Assembly (NCBI GenBank): GCA_003117195.1
Contig: BDSI01000079.1
Span: 446,093-510,092, forward strand
Direction: 5' to 3'
Source: Eudorina sp. 2006-703-Eu-15
Taxonomy: Eukaryota > Chlorophyta > Chlorophyceae > Chlamydomonadales > Volvocaceae
DNA length: 64,000 nt
The position numbers and the translations under genes were made by a program. Of this stretch, positions 43,849 through 54,873 are shown piece by piece. The notes beneath the pieces are model-generated. The model was not told the DNA's origin. It searched no databases and saw only the letters and a program-made list of their open reading frames with translations. Position 1 is the first letter of the stretch; every line of letters begins with the position of its first letter.

Positions 43849-43882
43849 GGGGGGTCTGTTTTTGGGGGGTGGGGGGTTTGGG
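43849..43882 (+). promoter_or_regulatory. G-quadruplex-type tract in the LINE 3' UTR
   Basis: Four G runs (6, 6, 6 and 3 G) with spacers of 9, 1 and 3 nt on the sense strand. The tract recurs in most UTR copies with small length changes (e.g. near 10480, 12113, 52404, 56363, 61350). Confidence 0.6.
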
Positions 43883-44366
43883 TTCCTTCGGTTGGGCGGT
43901 CTGGTGTGTCTCCTTCTGTTGGGAGTCCCGGTGTTCCCTGGGGCTGCTGCAGGTTGTTGCTTCCGTTTGTTTGCTTTGTGTCTTCTGTGGCTGCTGCAGT
44001 TGGGTGTTGCCCTGCTTCTTTGGGTAGTGTTTGCCTCGTTGCTGTGTTCTGGTTTTGTAGCTGTTTTTCTTTTCTTTTTTTTGTCTTTTGTTGTTTGTTG
44101 GTGGGTGGGTCGTCTTTGGCCTTCCGTCTCGCCTGTTGGCCTGGAGTAGGAGGTGCGGCCTTGTTGTGCCGTTTTGCCGCTTTGGGAGCTTTTCTCTCCC
44201 TCTGCCGCCCTGTCCCTGTCCCCGTCCTGTCTGTGAGGTTGGCGTTGCTTGGTTCCCTTTCCTTCTGGTTGGTGCCTCTGGGGCTCGGTTGCGGTGTGGT
44301 GGTCTTTGCTTGCCGTCTGGCCTTCTTCCCGGCTTGCTGCTTGGTCTGCTTCCGTCCCTTTGTCCT

Positions 44367-44383
44367 TGTAACGTCCCTCTCAG
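44367..44383 (+). terminator. TGTAA polyadenylation signal at the LINE 3' end
   Basis: TGTAA at 44367-44371, 12 nt before the first A of the tail. The same element and spacing occur at every complete LINE 3' end in the window. TGTAA in this position is the known chlorophyte poly(A) signal. Confidence 0.8.
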
Positions 44384-46321
44384 AAAAAAAAAAAAAAAAA
44401 AACTACCCAAAGAAGCAGGGCAACACCCAACTGCAGCAGCCACAGAAGACACAAAGCAAACAACGGAAGCAACAACCTGCAGCAGCCCCAGAGAACACCG
44501 GAACTCCCAACAGAAGGAGACACACCAGACCGCCCAACAGAAGGAACCCAAACCCCCCACCCCCAAAAAACAGACCCCCCAGGCTCGCACGAACCCAAAA
44601 GCACCGAGGTGCCGCCCAAGGCATAGGAGGCCAGGGCACGAGCACACCAAGGCGCCAAGCACGTCACGGCCGAACCCGGGTGCCGCACGGTAGGGTCTCG
44701 AGCACGAGCACACCGCAGGGCCGCACAACAGGGCGCCGCTCTGCCAGCCACACCAACAGACGCCGGCCCGGCAGAGCACGAGCACGCCACGAGCAAGGGA
44801 AACGTCCAGGGCTGGTACCCTGCGGGGCGCAGCAAGCAGGCACACCCCTCCCTCGCCAACCCGACACTGGAGGCCCTCACCCCTACAACACTGGCCCCCC
44901 TAGACCCCAGCACCCTCGAGGCCCCGCCACAAAGCCGAACTGAAACCCCCTTTCACTACTGCCCTACACAAACCGGAAACGGCTCACACAACAAACCCCC
45001 CTGAGCTGGGCTGAGCTGACGCTGTAGCTGTAGCTGCGAGCTGAAACTAATCTGACATTACTGCGGCGTCGGCCTGTGGGGCTGGCACAGGGTGGGCCAG
45101 GGACAGATGGACCCGCAGCCTGGGCGCCTGCCCTTCGGCACGCTCGACAGAGCACAGGACACCTTCATGCGCCCATGAGGCTTCGAAGGCGTCCAGCGGA
45201 GCTGTCTTCAGCTGGGCGGTGATGTGAGAGAGTGGCAACCCAGCCATGGTGTCGTCGGGCAACGCTGCCATCCGGAAATGCGCCCACATGAGCCGTTGGA
45301 GCTCGCTGACCATCTGGGCGACGACCGCTTCGGAGGGGCAGGGCTCGGTGTCAGCAGCTTGGTGGTGGCACCAGACGGCCCACAGCCAGGTGGCCCGAAG
45401 GGCGGTCCAGAGGGTTTGCAGGCCCGGGCTGGTTGGGTACTGGCCCCAGGCGGCGGCCCAGTCTCCCAGCAGCAGTTCAACGCTCATCATTGGGGGGCCG
45501 GGCCCCCCGGTGATGGCCCCCCAGAGAGCCACCAGCCACTCACGAGCACCCTTGTACGCCGGGCAGGCCACAAAGATGTGGGTCAAGCTGTCCATGCACG
45601 GTTCTGGCCGCCATCGCCGCGGCTGCTGCTGCTGTGGCTGCTGCCGTGGCTGTTGGCAGGGTGGGTGGCTGCAGGCGGCGCGGTCCGGCCGGCCTTTGGT
45701 TGCGAGGTACAGGCCGCACGGGAGCCGTGCATGCTGCAGGCGCCACACCAGGGCCTTGGCCCGGTTGCTGGCCGGGCTGTCCCACAGCTGCTGCCAGGTC
45801 TTGTGCTTCTGGGCCGCCGCGGGTGCACCCAAGCCCGGCGGGTCTGGCGGTTCAGGCGGGTCAGGTGGGTCCGGCAGGTCAGGTGGGTCCGGCGGGGCGG
45901 GTGGGTCCACGGGGGCCAGCTGATCTGGTAGGTCCGGCGGGCTCCCTTGCAGCGGCCCTGCGGGGGGGTGGTTGATGAAGGTAGATGGCCCAGCTGTCGA
46001 GGGGCCTGCCCCTGGGTCCCCCGGCTGCGAGGACGCCGCTGAGTTGCCGGCAGCTGAGTGACACTGGCTGTGAACGGGGAGAGTGGGTTGCAACGTGGCC
46101 GCATCCAGGCTGCAGGCTGGACTGGGTGCATCCTGAACCAGCTGCTATGGCTGGGGGCCCGATTGGCTGCATGCTGCCGTCTCCATTCCTCCTCCAGGAC
46201 CGTGAGTGCACTGCGATTACCCGGGAGTGTAGGCCACGCAGCGGGCGTCAGGGGTCCTGGGCCGTGGTCTCCCAAAGCCAGGCGTGCAGCTGTGAGACGG
46301 CGGCGGGTTTCGCACACTGTG

Positions 46322-46568
46322 TTTTTTTTTTTTTTGTTTTTTTCTGAGAGGGACGTTACAAGGACAAAGGGACGGAAGCAGACCAAGCAGCAAGCCGGGA
46401 AGAAGGCCAGACGGCAAGCAAAGACCACCACACCGCAACCGAGCCCCAGAGGCACCAACCAGAAGGAAAGGGAACCAAGCAACGCCAACCTCACAGACAG
46501 GACGGGGACAGGGACAGGGCGGCAGAGGGAGAGAAAAGCTCCCAAAGCGGCAAAACGGCAGTGGCAGG
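46322..46568 (-). mobile_element. 5'-truncated LINE insertion (about 215 bp)
   Basis: T14-G-T7 tail, LINE 3' end to 46559, then a few target bases copied twice. Stops in the UTR at CAAAACGGCA. Confidence 0.88.
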
Positions 46569-47853
46569 GTAGTGTACCAGTGGCAGGGTGCCGTGGCCAT
46601 GACTGAGGGGGTGGCACTGCACCTCGCTCCAGGGGCCCAGGAGCTGGTTCTCGGTTGGCCACAAGGCCGGCCGCTCAGCCGGTGGGGCAGCCTGGTACGC
46701 CAACCGCTCCGCCAGGGACCAGAAGCGGCGCGGCTTTTTGCCTGGCAGGACACAGGCCGCCAGCCACGCGTCAGGGGCCGGCCGCTGGCCCGGCCGCTGT
46801 TGGTTCAGGGGTGACGAGGCGGCCGCTGGGCAGGGCAGCCAGTAGAGCTCCGGACGGGCTGCGGACCCAGTTGCTGTCCAGTGACACTTGCCAATTTGCT
46901 GCTTCAGGAAGTTCTGCGGTGAGGAGGCCACCTGGCAGGAGCTGGTGCCAGTCTGGAGGCACGGCGGCCAGCACAGCCTGCAGTTGGGGGTCACGCTGGG
47001 CCAGGGCTGGGGCTGCACGCAGGGCTGCCACGGTGCACGGTGCGTCGATGGGTCCGCCCTCAGGCATACCGGGGGGCTGGAACGGCTGTCCTGTCACTGG
47101 GTCCCGAAGGGCTGCATTGTAGTACAGCGGCTCATGCAGCAGCGCCCGCGCGTCAGTGCCCTCAGGGTAAGGCAGCCGGCAGGGCTGTGAGGCCCGGAAG
47201 GATGTCACCAGGCTGGCCAGGTACGGGGGCAGGTTTGCCGGTGGGTCCACCGTCCCATACACCCAACCCCAGCCGGCGGTCCCCCGGGGGGCCCAGTTAG
47301 CGAAGAGGGAGCGCATGATCAGCTTCCATGGCTGCCGGCCTGGTTGGGCTAACTGCGCCAGGGTCTTGCCATGCAGCGCTGCAAGGAAGGAGTCAAGGTC
47401 AATGTGGCCAACCCCGCCACACTCGTGGGCTTGGTATGCCACCACTGGATCCGGCTTCAGCAGTGCACGACCATTGCACACCAGGGTAGCATCTTCAGGC
47501 AGCAACGACCAGGCTGTGAAGCCATCGATGCACTTCCGCAGCGCTGCCAGCTGGGGTGGGGAGGGCTGGACAAAGGAGAAGTGGAAGGCAAGGGCATTGC
47601 CCAATACCTGCTTGGCCACGTGGACCCTGCCGACGAAGCTGAGGCCATGCCGCCGCCACACCTGCCCGATGTTGCTCAGCCGTTGGATACGGCTGTCGTA
47701 GCAGAGGTTGGCTGCCAGGGTGGTGTCAGTGGTGAGCGGTACCCCAAGGTGGCGGGGCGGCTCCTCCCCAGGGAGAGGGAATTTGACGCCCGTTGCCTCA
47801 TTCACACCCCAGACCACACGGTGGGTTCCGAGCACCAGCCCCTTGCTTTTGCT

Positions 47854-48743
47854 TTTTTTTTTTTTTTTTTTTCTGAGAGGGACGTTACAAGGACAAAGGG
47901 ACGGAAGCAGACCAAGCAGCAAGCCGGGAAGAAGGCCAGACGGCAAGCAAAGACCACCACACCGCAACCGAGCCCCAGAGGCACCAACCAGAAGGAAAGG
48001 GAACCAAGCAACGCCAACCTCACAGACAGGACGGGGACAGGGACAGGGCGGCAGAGGGAGAGAAAAGCTCCCAAAGCGGCAAAACGGCACAACAAGGCCG
48101 CACCTCCTACTCCAGGCCAACAGGCGAGACGGAAGGCCAAAGACGACCCACCCACCAACAAACAACAAAAGACAAAAAAAAGAAAAGAAAAACAGCTACA
48201 AAACCAGAACACAGCAACGAGGCAAACACTACCCAAAGAAGCAGGGCAACACCCAACTGCAGCAGCCACAGAAGACACAAAGCAAACAAACGGAAGCAAC
48301 AACCTGCCCACCGAAGGGCCCAACCGCCCAACCGAAGGAACCCAACCCCCACCCCCCAAAAACAGACCCCCCAGGCTCGCACGAACCCAAAAGCAACGAG
48401 GTGCCGCCCAAGGCACAGGAGGCCAGGGCACGAGCACACCAAGGCGCCAAGCACGTCACGGCCGAACCCGGGTGCCGCTCGGTAGGGTCTCGAGCACGAG
48501 CACACCGCAGGGCCGCACAACAGGGCGCCGCTCCACCAGCCACGCCAACAGACGCCGGCCCGGCAGAGCACGAGCACGCCACAAGCAAGGGAAACGTCTA
48601 GGGCTGGTACCCTGCAGGGCGCAGCAAGCAGGCACACCCCTCCCTCGCCAACCCAACCCTGGAGGCCCTCACCCCTACAACACTGGCCCCCCTAGACCCC
48701 AGCACCCTCGAGGCCCCCACACAAAGCCGAACTGAAACCCCCT
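47854..48743 (-). mobile_element. 5'-truncated LINE insertion (about 870 bp)
   Basis: T19-20 then nearly all of the 3' UTR. A stretch of about 45 bp near 48307 differs (deletion) from other copies. ORF2 resumes with CT duplicated. Confidence 0.88.
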
Positions 48744-49448
48744 TCTGGCATTCTCCTTGGTTTTACTGGCCCGGCAGAAGAGCTGGACCGCTGCTTTGGC
48801 GACGGGGCCGTCCTCGTCAACGTCCCGGACCGTGAGGACAGTATCGTCGGCATGGTGCGACACGGGCGGTGCAGGCTGTCCACTGGGGAGGGTGGGCGTG
48901 CGTAGCTGGCCTGAGGCGCATAGATGGTGCAGGTAAGCTGCAATACCCAGAGGACGGGCGACAGGGTGCTGCTGGGAGACTGGGCCGCCGCCTGGGGCCA
49001 GTACCCAACCAGCCCGGGCCTGCAAACCCTCTGGACCGCCCTTCGGGCCACCTGGCTGTGGGCCGTCTGGTGCCACCACCAAGCTGCTGACACCGAGCCC
49101 TGCCCCTCCGAAGCGGTCGTCACCCAGGTGGTCAGCGAGCTCCAACGGCTCATGTGGGCGCATTTCCGGATGGCAGCGTTGCCCGACGACACCATGGCTG
49201 GGTTGCCACTCTCTCACATCACCGCCCAGCTGAAGACAGCTCCGCTGGACGCCTTCGAAGCCTCATGGGCGCATGAAGGTGTCCTGTGCTCTGTCGAGCG
49301 TGCCGAAGGGCAGGCGCCCAGGCTGCGGGTCCATCTGTCCCTGGCCCACCCTGTGCCAGCCCCACAGGCCGACGCCGCAGTAATGTCAGATGAGTTTTAG
49401 CTCGCAGCTACAGCGTCAGCTCAGCCCAGCTCAGGGGGGTTTGTTGTG

Positions 49449-49820
49449 TTTTTTTTTTTCTGAGAGGGACGTTACAAGGACAAAGGGACGGAAGCAGACC
49501 AAGCAGCAAGCCGGGAAGAAGGCCAGACGGCAAGCGAAGACCACCACACCGCAACCGAGCCCCAGAGGCACCAACCAGAAGGAAAGGGAACCAAGCAACG
49601 CCAACCTCACAGACAGGACGGGGACAGGGACAGGGCGGCAGAGGGAGAGAAAAGCTCCCAAAGCGGCAAAACGGCACAACAAGGCCGCACCTCCTACTCC
49701 AGGCCACCAGGCGAGACGGAAGGCCAAAGACGACCCACCCACCAACAAACAACAAAAAACAAAAAAAAGAAAAGAAAAAACAGCTACAAAACCAGAACAC
49801 AGCAACGAGGCAAACACTAC
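49449..49820 (-). mobile_element. 5'-truncated LINE insertion
   Basis: T11, LINE 3' end and UTR to CAAACACTAC, a recurrent breakpoint. The flanks are non-contiguous ORF2 segments, so target deletion or recombination went with it. Confidence 0.88.
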
Positions 49821-49853
49821 CAGCAGCCTGGATGCGGCCACGTTGCACCCACA

Positions 49854-50270
49854 GGTAAGTTCTGACACCAAATGTTAAGGCACAACATTTGGCCCGGGTG
49901 ACCCGGGTTCACGTCCTACCGGGGACGATACGAACTTACCAGCACCCCCAGAAGGTGACAATGAGGCGCTTTGGCTGGCAACAGGGAAACCTCGCAATTC
50001 CCCCCGGGAGGTCCTGGGATCGACCCCAGCCACTGGCAAGTTGTCAGGGGTGTGTCGAGACGGAGGGTGCCCACCCGTCCCTGTCCCGTCTGGAGGTTTA
50101 CAAGACTCTCACCCATCCTAAGTCATCCAGCTGGCCTGTGGCGACGCCCAGACGCCCGGCACGCTAGCCGCTCGTGGAGTAGTGGCAGCATCAGAGGACC
50201 GCCAGACAACATAAAGAAAGGCACCCCGTCCCGAGTCCTGGTTCCTTCAGAAATTAAAAAAAAAAAAAAA
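49854..50270 (+). mobile_element. Complete SINE in LINE ORF2
   Basis: Full head with the 9-bp closing repeat, both box pairs and a tail AAATTA14. ACCCAC is duplicated (49847-49852, 50270-50275). Confidence 0.93.
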
Positions 50271-51331
50271 CCCACTCTCCCCGTTCACAGCCAGTGTTTT
50301 TTTTTTTTTTTTTTTCTGAGAGGGACGTTACAAGGACAAAGGGACGGAAGCAGACCAAGCAGCAAGCCGGGAAGAAGGCCAGACGGCAAGCAAAGACCAC
50401 CACACCGCAACCGAGCCCCAGAGGCACCAACCAGAAGGAAAGGGAACCAAGCAACGCCAACCTCACAGACAGGACGGGGACAGGGACAGGGCGGCAGAGG
50501 GAGAGAAAAGCTCCCAAAGCGGCAAAACGGCACAACAAGGCCGCACCTCCTACTCCAGGCCAACAGGCGAGACGGAAGGCCAAAGACGACCCACCCACCA
50601 ACAAACAACAAAAGACAACCAAAAAAAGAAAAAAAAAGAAAAGAAAAACAGCTACAAAACCAGAACACAGCAACGAGGCAAACACTACCCAAAGAAGCAG
50701 GGCAACACCCAACTGCAGCAGCCACAGAAGACACAAAGCAAACAAACGGAAGCAACAACCTGCAGCAGCCCCAGGGAACACCGGAACTCCCAACAGAAGG
50801 AGACACACCAGACCGCCCAACCGAAGGAACCCAAACCCCCCACCCCCCAAATACACACCCCCCAGGCTCGCACGAACCCAAAAGCAACGAGGTGCCGCCC
50901 AAGGCACAGGAGGCCAGGGCACGAGCACACCAAGGCGCCAAGCACGTCACGGCTGAACCCGGGTGCCGCTCGGTAGGGTCTCGAGCACGAGCACACCGCA
51001 GGGCCGCACAACAGGGCGCCGCTCCACCAGCCACGCCAACAGACGCCGGCCCGGCAGAGCACGAGCACGCCACGAGCAAGGGAAACGTCTAGGGCTGGTA
51101 CCCTGCGGGGCGCAGCAAGCAGGCACACCCCTCCCTCGCCAACCCAACCCTGGAGGCCCTCACCCCTACAACACTGGCCCCCCTAGACCCCAGCACCCTC
51201 GAGGCCCCCACACAAAGCCGAACTGAAACCCCCTTTCACTACTGCCCTACACAAACCGGAAACGGCTCACACAACAAAACCCCCTGGAGCTGGGCTGAGC
51301 TGATGCTGTAGCTGTAGCTGCGAGCTGAAAA

Positions 51332-54300
51332 CTAATCTGACATTACTGCGGCGGCAGCCTGTGGGGCTGGCACAGGGTGGGCCAGGGACAGATGGACCCG
51401 CAGCCTGGGTGCCTGCCCTTCGGCACGCTCGACAGAGCACAGGACACCTTCATGCGCCCACGAGGCTTCGAAGGCGTCCAGCGGAGCTGTCTTCAGCTGG
51501 GCGGTGATGTGTGAGAGTGGCAACCCAGCCATGGTGTCGTCGGGCAACGCTGCCATCCGGAAATGCGCCCACATGAGCCGTTGGAGCTCGCTGACCACCT
51601 GGGTGACGACCGCTTCAGAGGGGCAGGGCTCGGTGTCAGCGGCTTGGTGGTGGCACCAGACGGCCCACAGCCAGGTGGCCCGAAGGGCGGTCCAGAGGGT
51701 TTGCAGGCCCGGGATGGTTGGGTACTGGCCCCAGGCGGCGGCCCAGGTGCTGCTGTGGCTGCTGCTGTGGCTGTTGGCAGGGTGGGTGGCTGCAGGCGGC
51801 GCGGTCTGGCCGGCCTTTGGTTGCTAGGTACAGGCCGCACGGGAGCCGTGCATGGTGCAGCCGCCACACCAGGGCCTTGGCCCGGTTGCTGGCCGGGCTG
51901 TCCCACAGCCGCTGCCAGGTCTTGTGCTTCTGGGCCGCCGTGGGTGCACCCAAGCCCGGCGGGTCTGGCGGTTCAGGCGGGTCAGGTGGGTCTGGCAGGT
52001 CAGGTGGGTCCGGCGGGGCGGGTGGGTCCACGGGGGCCAGCTGATCTGGTAGGTCCGGCGGGCTCCCTTGCAGCGGCCCTGCGGGGTGGTGGTTGATGAA
52101 GGTAGATGGCCCAGCTGTCGAGGGGCCTGCCCCTGGGTCCCCCCGGCTGCGAGGACGCCGCGAGGGTACCAGCCCTGGACGTTTCCCTTGCTCGTGGCGT
52201 GCTCGTGCTCTGCCGGGCCGGCGTCTGTTGGCGTGGCTGGTGGAGCGGCGCCCTGTTGTGCGGCCCTGCGGTGTGCTCGTGCTCGAGACCCTACCGGGCG
52301 GCACCCGGGTTCGGCCGTGACGTGCTTGGCGCCTTGGTGTGCTCGTGCCCTGGCCTCCTGTGCCTTGGGCGGCACCTCGGTGCTTTTGGGTTCGTGCGAG
52401 CCTGGGGGGTCTGTTTTTGGGGGGTGGGGGGTTTTGGGTTCCTTCTGTTGGGCGGTCTGGTGTGTCTCCTTCTGTTGAGAGTTCCGGTGTTCTCTGGGGC
52501 TGCTGCAGGTTGTTGCTTCCGTTGTTTGCTTTGTGTCTTCTGTGGCTGCTGCAGTTGGGTGTTGCCCTGCTTCTTTGGGTAGTGTTTGCCTCGTTGCTGT
52601 GTTCTGGTTTTGTAGCTGTTTTTTCTTTTCTTTTTTTGTTTTTTGTTGTTTGTTGGTGGGTGGGTCGTCTTTGGCCTTCCGTCTCGCCTGGTGGCCTGGA
52701 GTAGGAGGTGCGGCCTTGTTGTGCCGTTTTGCCGCTTTGGGAGCTTTTCTCTCCCTCTGCCGCCCTGTCCCTGTCCCCGTCCTGTCTGTGAGGTTGGCGT
52801 TGCTTGGTTCCCTTTCCTTCTGGTTGGTGCCTCTGGGGCTCGGTTGCGGTGTGGTGGTCTTTGCTTGCCGTCTGGCCTTCTTCCCGGCTTGCTGCTTGGT
52901 CTGCTTCCGTCCCTTTGTCCTTGTAACGTCCCTCTCAGAAAAAAAAAAAAAAAAAAAAAGGACGCCGCTGAGTTGCCGGCAGCTGAGTGACACTGGCTGT
53001 GAACGGGGAGAGTGGGTTGCAACGTGGCCGCATCCAGGCTGCAGGCTGGACTGGGTGCATCCTGAACCAGCTGCTATGGCTGGGGGCCCGGTTGGCTGCA
53101 TGCTGCCGTCTCCATTCCTCCTCCAGGACTGTGAGTGCACTGCGATTACCCGGGAGTGTAGGCCACGCAGCGGGCGTCAGGGGTCCTGGGCCGTGGTCTC
53201 CCAAAGCCAGGCGTGCAGCTGTGAGACGGCGGCGAGTTTCGCAGACTGTGTAGTGTACCAGTGGCAGGGCGCCGTGGCCATGACTGAGGGGGTGGCACTG
53301 CACCTCGCTCCAGGGGCCCAGGAGCTGGTTCTCGGTTGGCCACAAGGCCGGCCGCTCAGCCGGTGGGGCAGCCTGGTACGCCAGCCGCTCCGCCAGGGAC
53401 CAGAAGCGGCGCGGCTTTTTGCCTGGTAGGACACAGGCCGCCAGCCACGCTTCAGGGGCCGCTGCCCCGGCCGCTGTTGGTTCAGGGGTGACGAGGCGGC
53501 CGCTGGGCAGGGCAGCCAGTAGAGCTCCGGACGGGCTGCGGACCCAGTTGCTGTCCAGTGACACTTGCCAATTTGCTGCTTCAGGAAGTTCTGCGGTCAG
53601 GAGGCCACCTGGCAGGAGCTGGTGCCAGTCTGGAGGCACGGCAGCCAGCACAGCCTGCAGTTGGGGGTCACGCTGGGCCAGGGCTGGGGCTGCACGCAGG
53701 GCTGCCACGGTGCACGGTGCGTCGATGGGTCCGCCCTCAGGCATACCGGGGGGCTGGAATGGCTGTCCTGTCACTGGGTCCCGAAGGGCTGCATTGTAGT
53801 ACAGCGGCTCATGCAGCAGCGCCCGCGCGTCAGTGCCCTCAGGGTAAGGCAGCCGGCAGGGCTGTGAGGCCCGGAAGGATGTCACCAGGCTGGCCAGGTA
53901 CGGGGGCAGGTTTGCCGGTGGGTCCACCGTCCCATTCACCCAACCCCAGCCGGCGGTCCCCCGGGGGCCCAGTTAGCGAAGAGGGAGCGCATGATCAGCT
54001 TCCAGGGCTGCCGGCCTGGTTGGGCTAACTGCGCCAGGGTCTTGCCATGCAGCGCTGCAAGGAAGGAGTCAAGGTCAATGTGACCAACCCCGCCACACTC
54101 GTGGTCTTGGTATGCCACCACTGGATCCGGCTTCAGCAGTGCACGACCATTGCACACCAGGGTAGCATCTTCAGGCAGCAACGACCAGGCTGTGAAGCCG
54201 TCGATGCACTTCCGCAGCGCTGCCAGCTGGGGTGGGGAGGGCTGGACAAAGGAGAAGTGGAAGGCAAGGGCATTGCCCAATACCTGCTTGGCCACGTGGA

Positions 54301-54873
54301 CCCTGCCAACGAAGCTGAGGCCATGCCGCCGCCACACCTGCCCGATGTTGTTCAGCCGTTGGATACGGCTGGCGTAGCACAGGTTGGCCGCCAGGGTGGT
54401 GTCAGTGGTGAGCGGGACCCCAAGGTGGCGGGGCGGCTCCTCCCCAGGGAGAGGGAATTTGGCGCCCGTTGCCTCATTCACACCCCAGACCACACGGTGG
54501 GTGCCGAGCACCAGCCCCTTGCTTTTGCTGGCATTCTCCTTGGCGTTACTGGCCCGGCAGAAGAGCTGGACCGCTGCTTTGGCGACGGGGCCGTCCTCGT
54601 CAACGTCCCGGACCGTGAGGACAGTATCGTCAGCATGGTGCGACACGGGCGGTGCAGGCTGTCCACTGGGGAGGGTGGGCGTGCGTAGCTGGCCTGAGGC
54701 GCATAGATGGTGCAGGTACGCCGTGAGTGGCTCAAGCTGCAGGACCCAGAGGACGGGCGACAGGGTGCTGCCCTGCTCGAGGCCGTTCCGGACCGGGAAC
54801 GGGGCGGACAGCTGGCCGTTGACCACAACACGGGAAGACCCATCGGACGTGAGGAGGCGGATCCACCGCTGCA
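51332..54873 (-). pseudogene. LINE ORF2, C-terminal two thirds (copy J)
   Basis: Stop at 51332-51334. About 175 bp of the zinc-binding region are missing at 51750, removing the HIFVAC half. A base lost in a C/G run near 53965 shifts the frame. The reverse transcriptase piece (about 53970-54873) is open and keeps HADD and RHLGVPL. The linker is intact apart from the LINE insertion at 52162. Confidence 0.92.
52162..52958 (+). mobile_element. 5'-truncated LINE with 10-bp target duplication
   Basis: About 775 bp of 3' UTR and A20-21. AGGACGCCGC is duplicated (52152-52161, 52959-52968), the longest clear duplication in the window. Confidence 0.94.

Larger units (their letters stand above)
41976..44402 (+). 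mobile_element. 5'-truncated LINE with ORF2 tail and full 3' UTR (copy H)
   Basis: Starts in ORF2, ends with A19 at 44384-44402. The host UTR (copy G) is continuous around it with ACT duplicated. Its 3' UTR (43383-44383, 1001 bp) is a good reference for the family. Confidence 0.93.
41600..48968 (-). mobile_element. Minus-strand LINE with three nested LINEs (copy G)
   Basis: T19 and 3' UTR at 41600-41975, then UTR and ORF2 from 44403 on. A plus LINE (41976-44402) and two minus LINEs (46322-46568, 47854-48743) are inserted. It ends at 48968 in the middle of the reverse transcriptase, where plus-strand ORF2 tail begins; the join has only a 3-5-bp overlap (GTGCTGCTGGGAG). Confidence 0.9.
45047..48968 (-). 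pseudogene. LINE ORF2, C-terminal two thirds (copy G)
   Basis: Stop at 45047-45049. Reading right to left: reverse transcriptase piece 48744-48968 with HADD (a 17-bp deletion near 48938 removes part of motif B's spacer), RHLGVPL region near 47740, linker, zinc-binding region near 45560-45800 with CSHPPC and HIFVAC. LINE insertions at 46322 and 47854 split it. Near 46569 a 10-bp echo (GTGGCAGGGT) marks untidy repair beside the first insertion. N-terminal third absent. Confidence 0.92.
48969..50296 (+). mobile_element. Plus-strand ORF2 tail pieces with nested LINE and SINE (copy I)
   Basis: 48969-49448 is the ORF2 tail and first 50 bp of UTR; the normal stop is changed (TTAG to TGAG), adding two codons to a stop at 49398-49400. 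A minus LINE follows at 49449. 49821-49853 and 50271-50296 are two short pieces of an earlier ORF2 segment around a SINE, so they come from a different insertion or a rearranged copy. Confidence 0.82.
50297..54873 (-). mobile_element. Minus-strand LINE (copy J)
   Basis: T19, 3' UTR 50316-51331, ORF2 51332-54873, with a plus LINE inserted at 52162-52958. It stops inside the reverse transcriptase at 54873, joined to a plus-strand ORF2 with a CA overlap. Confidence 0.92.
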
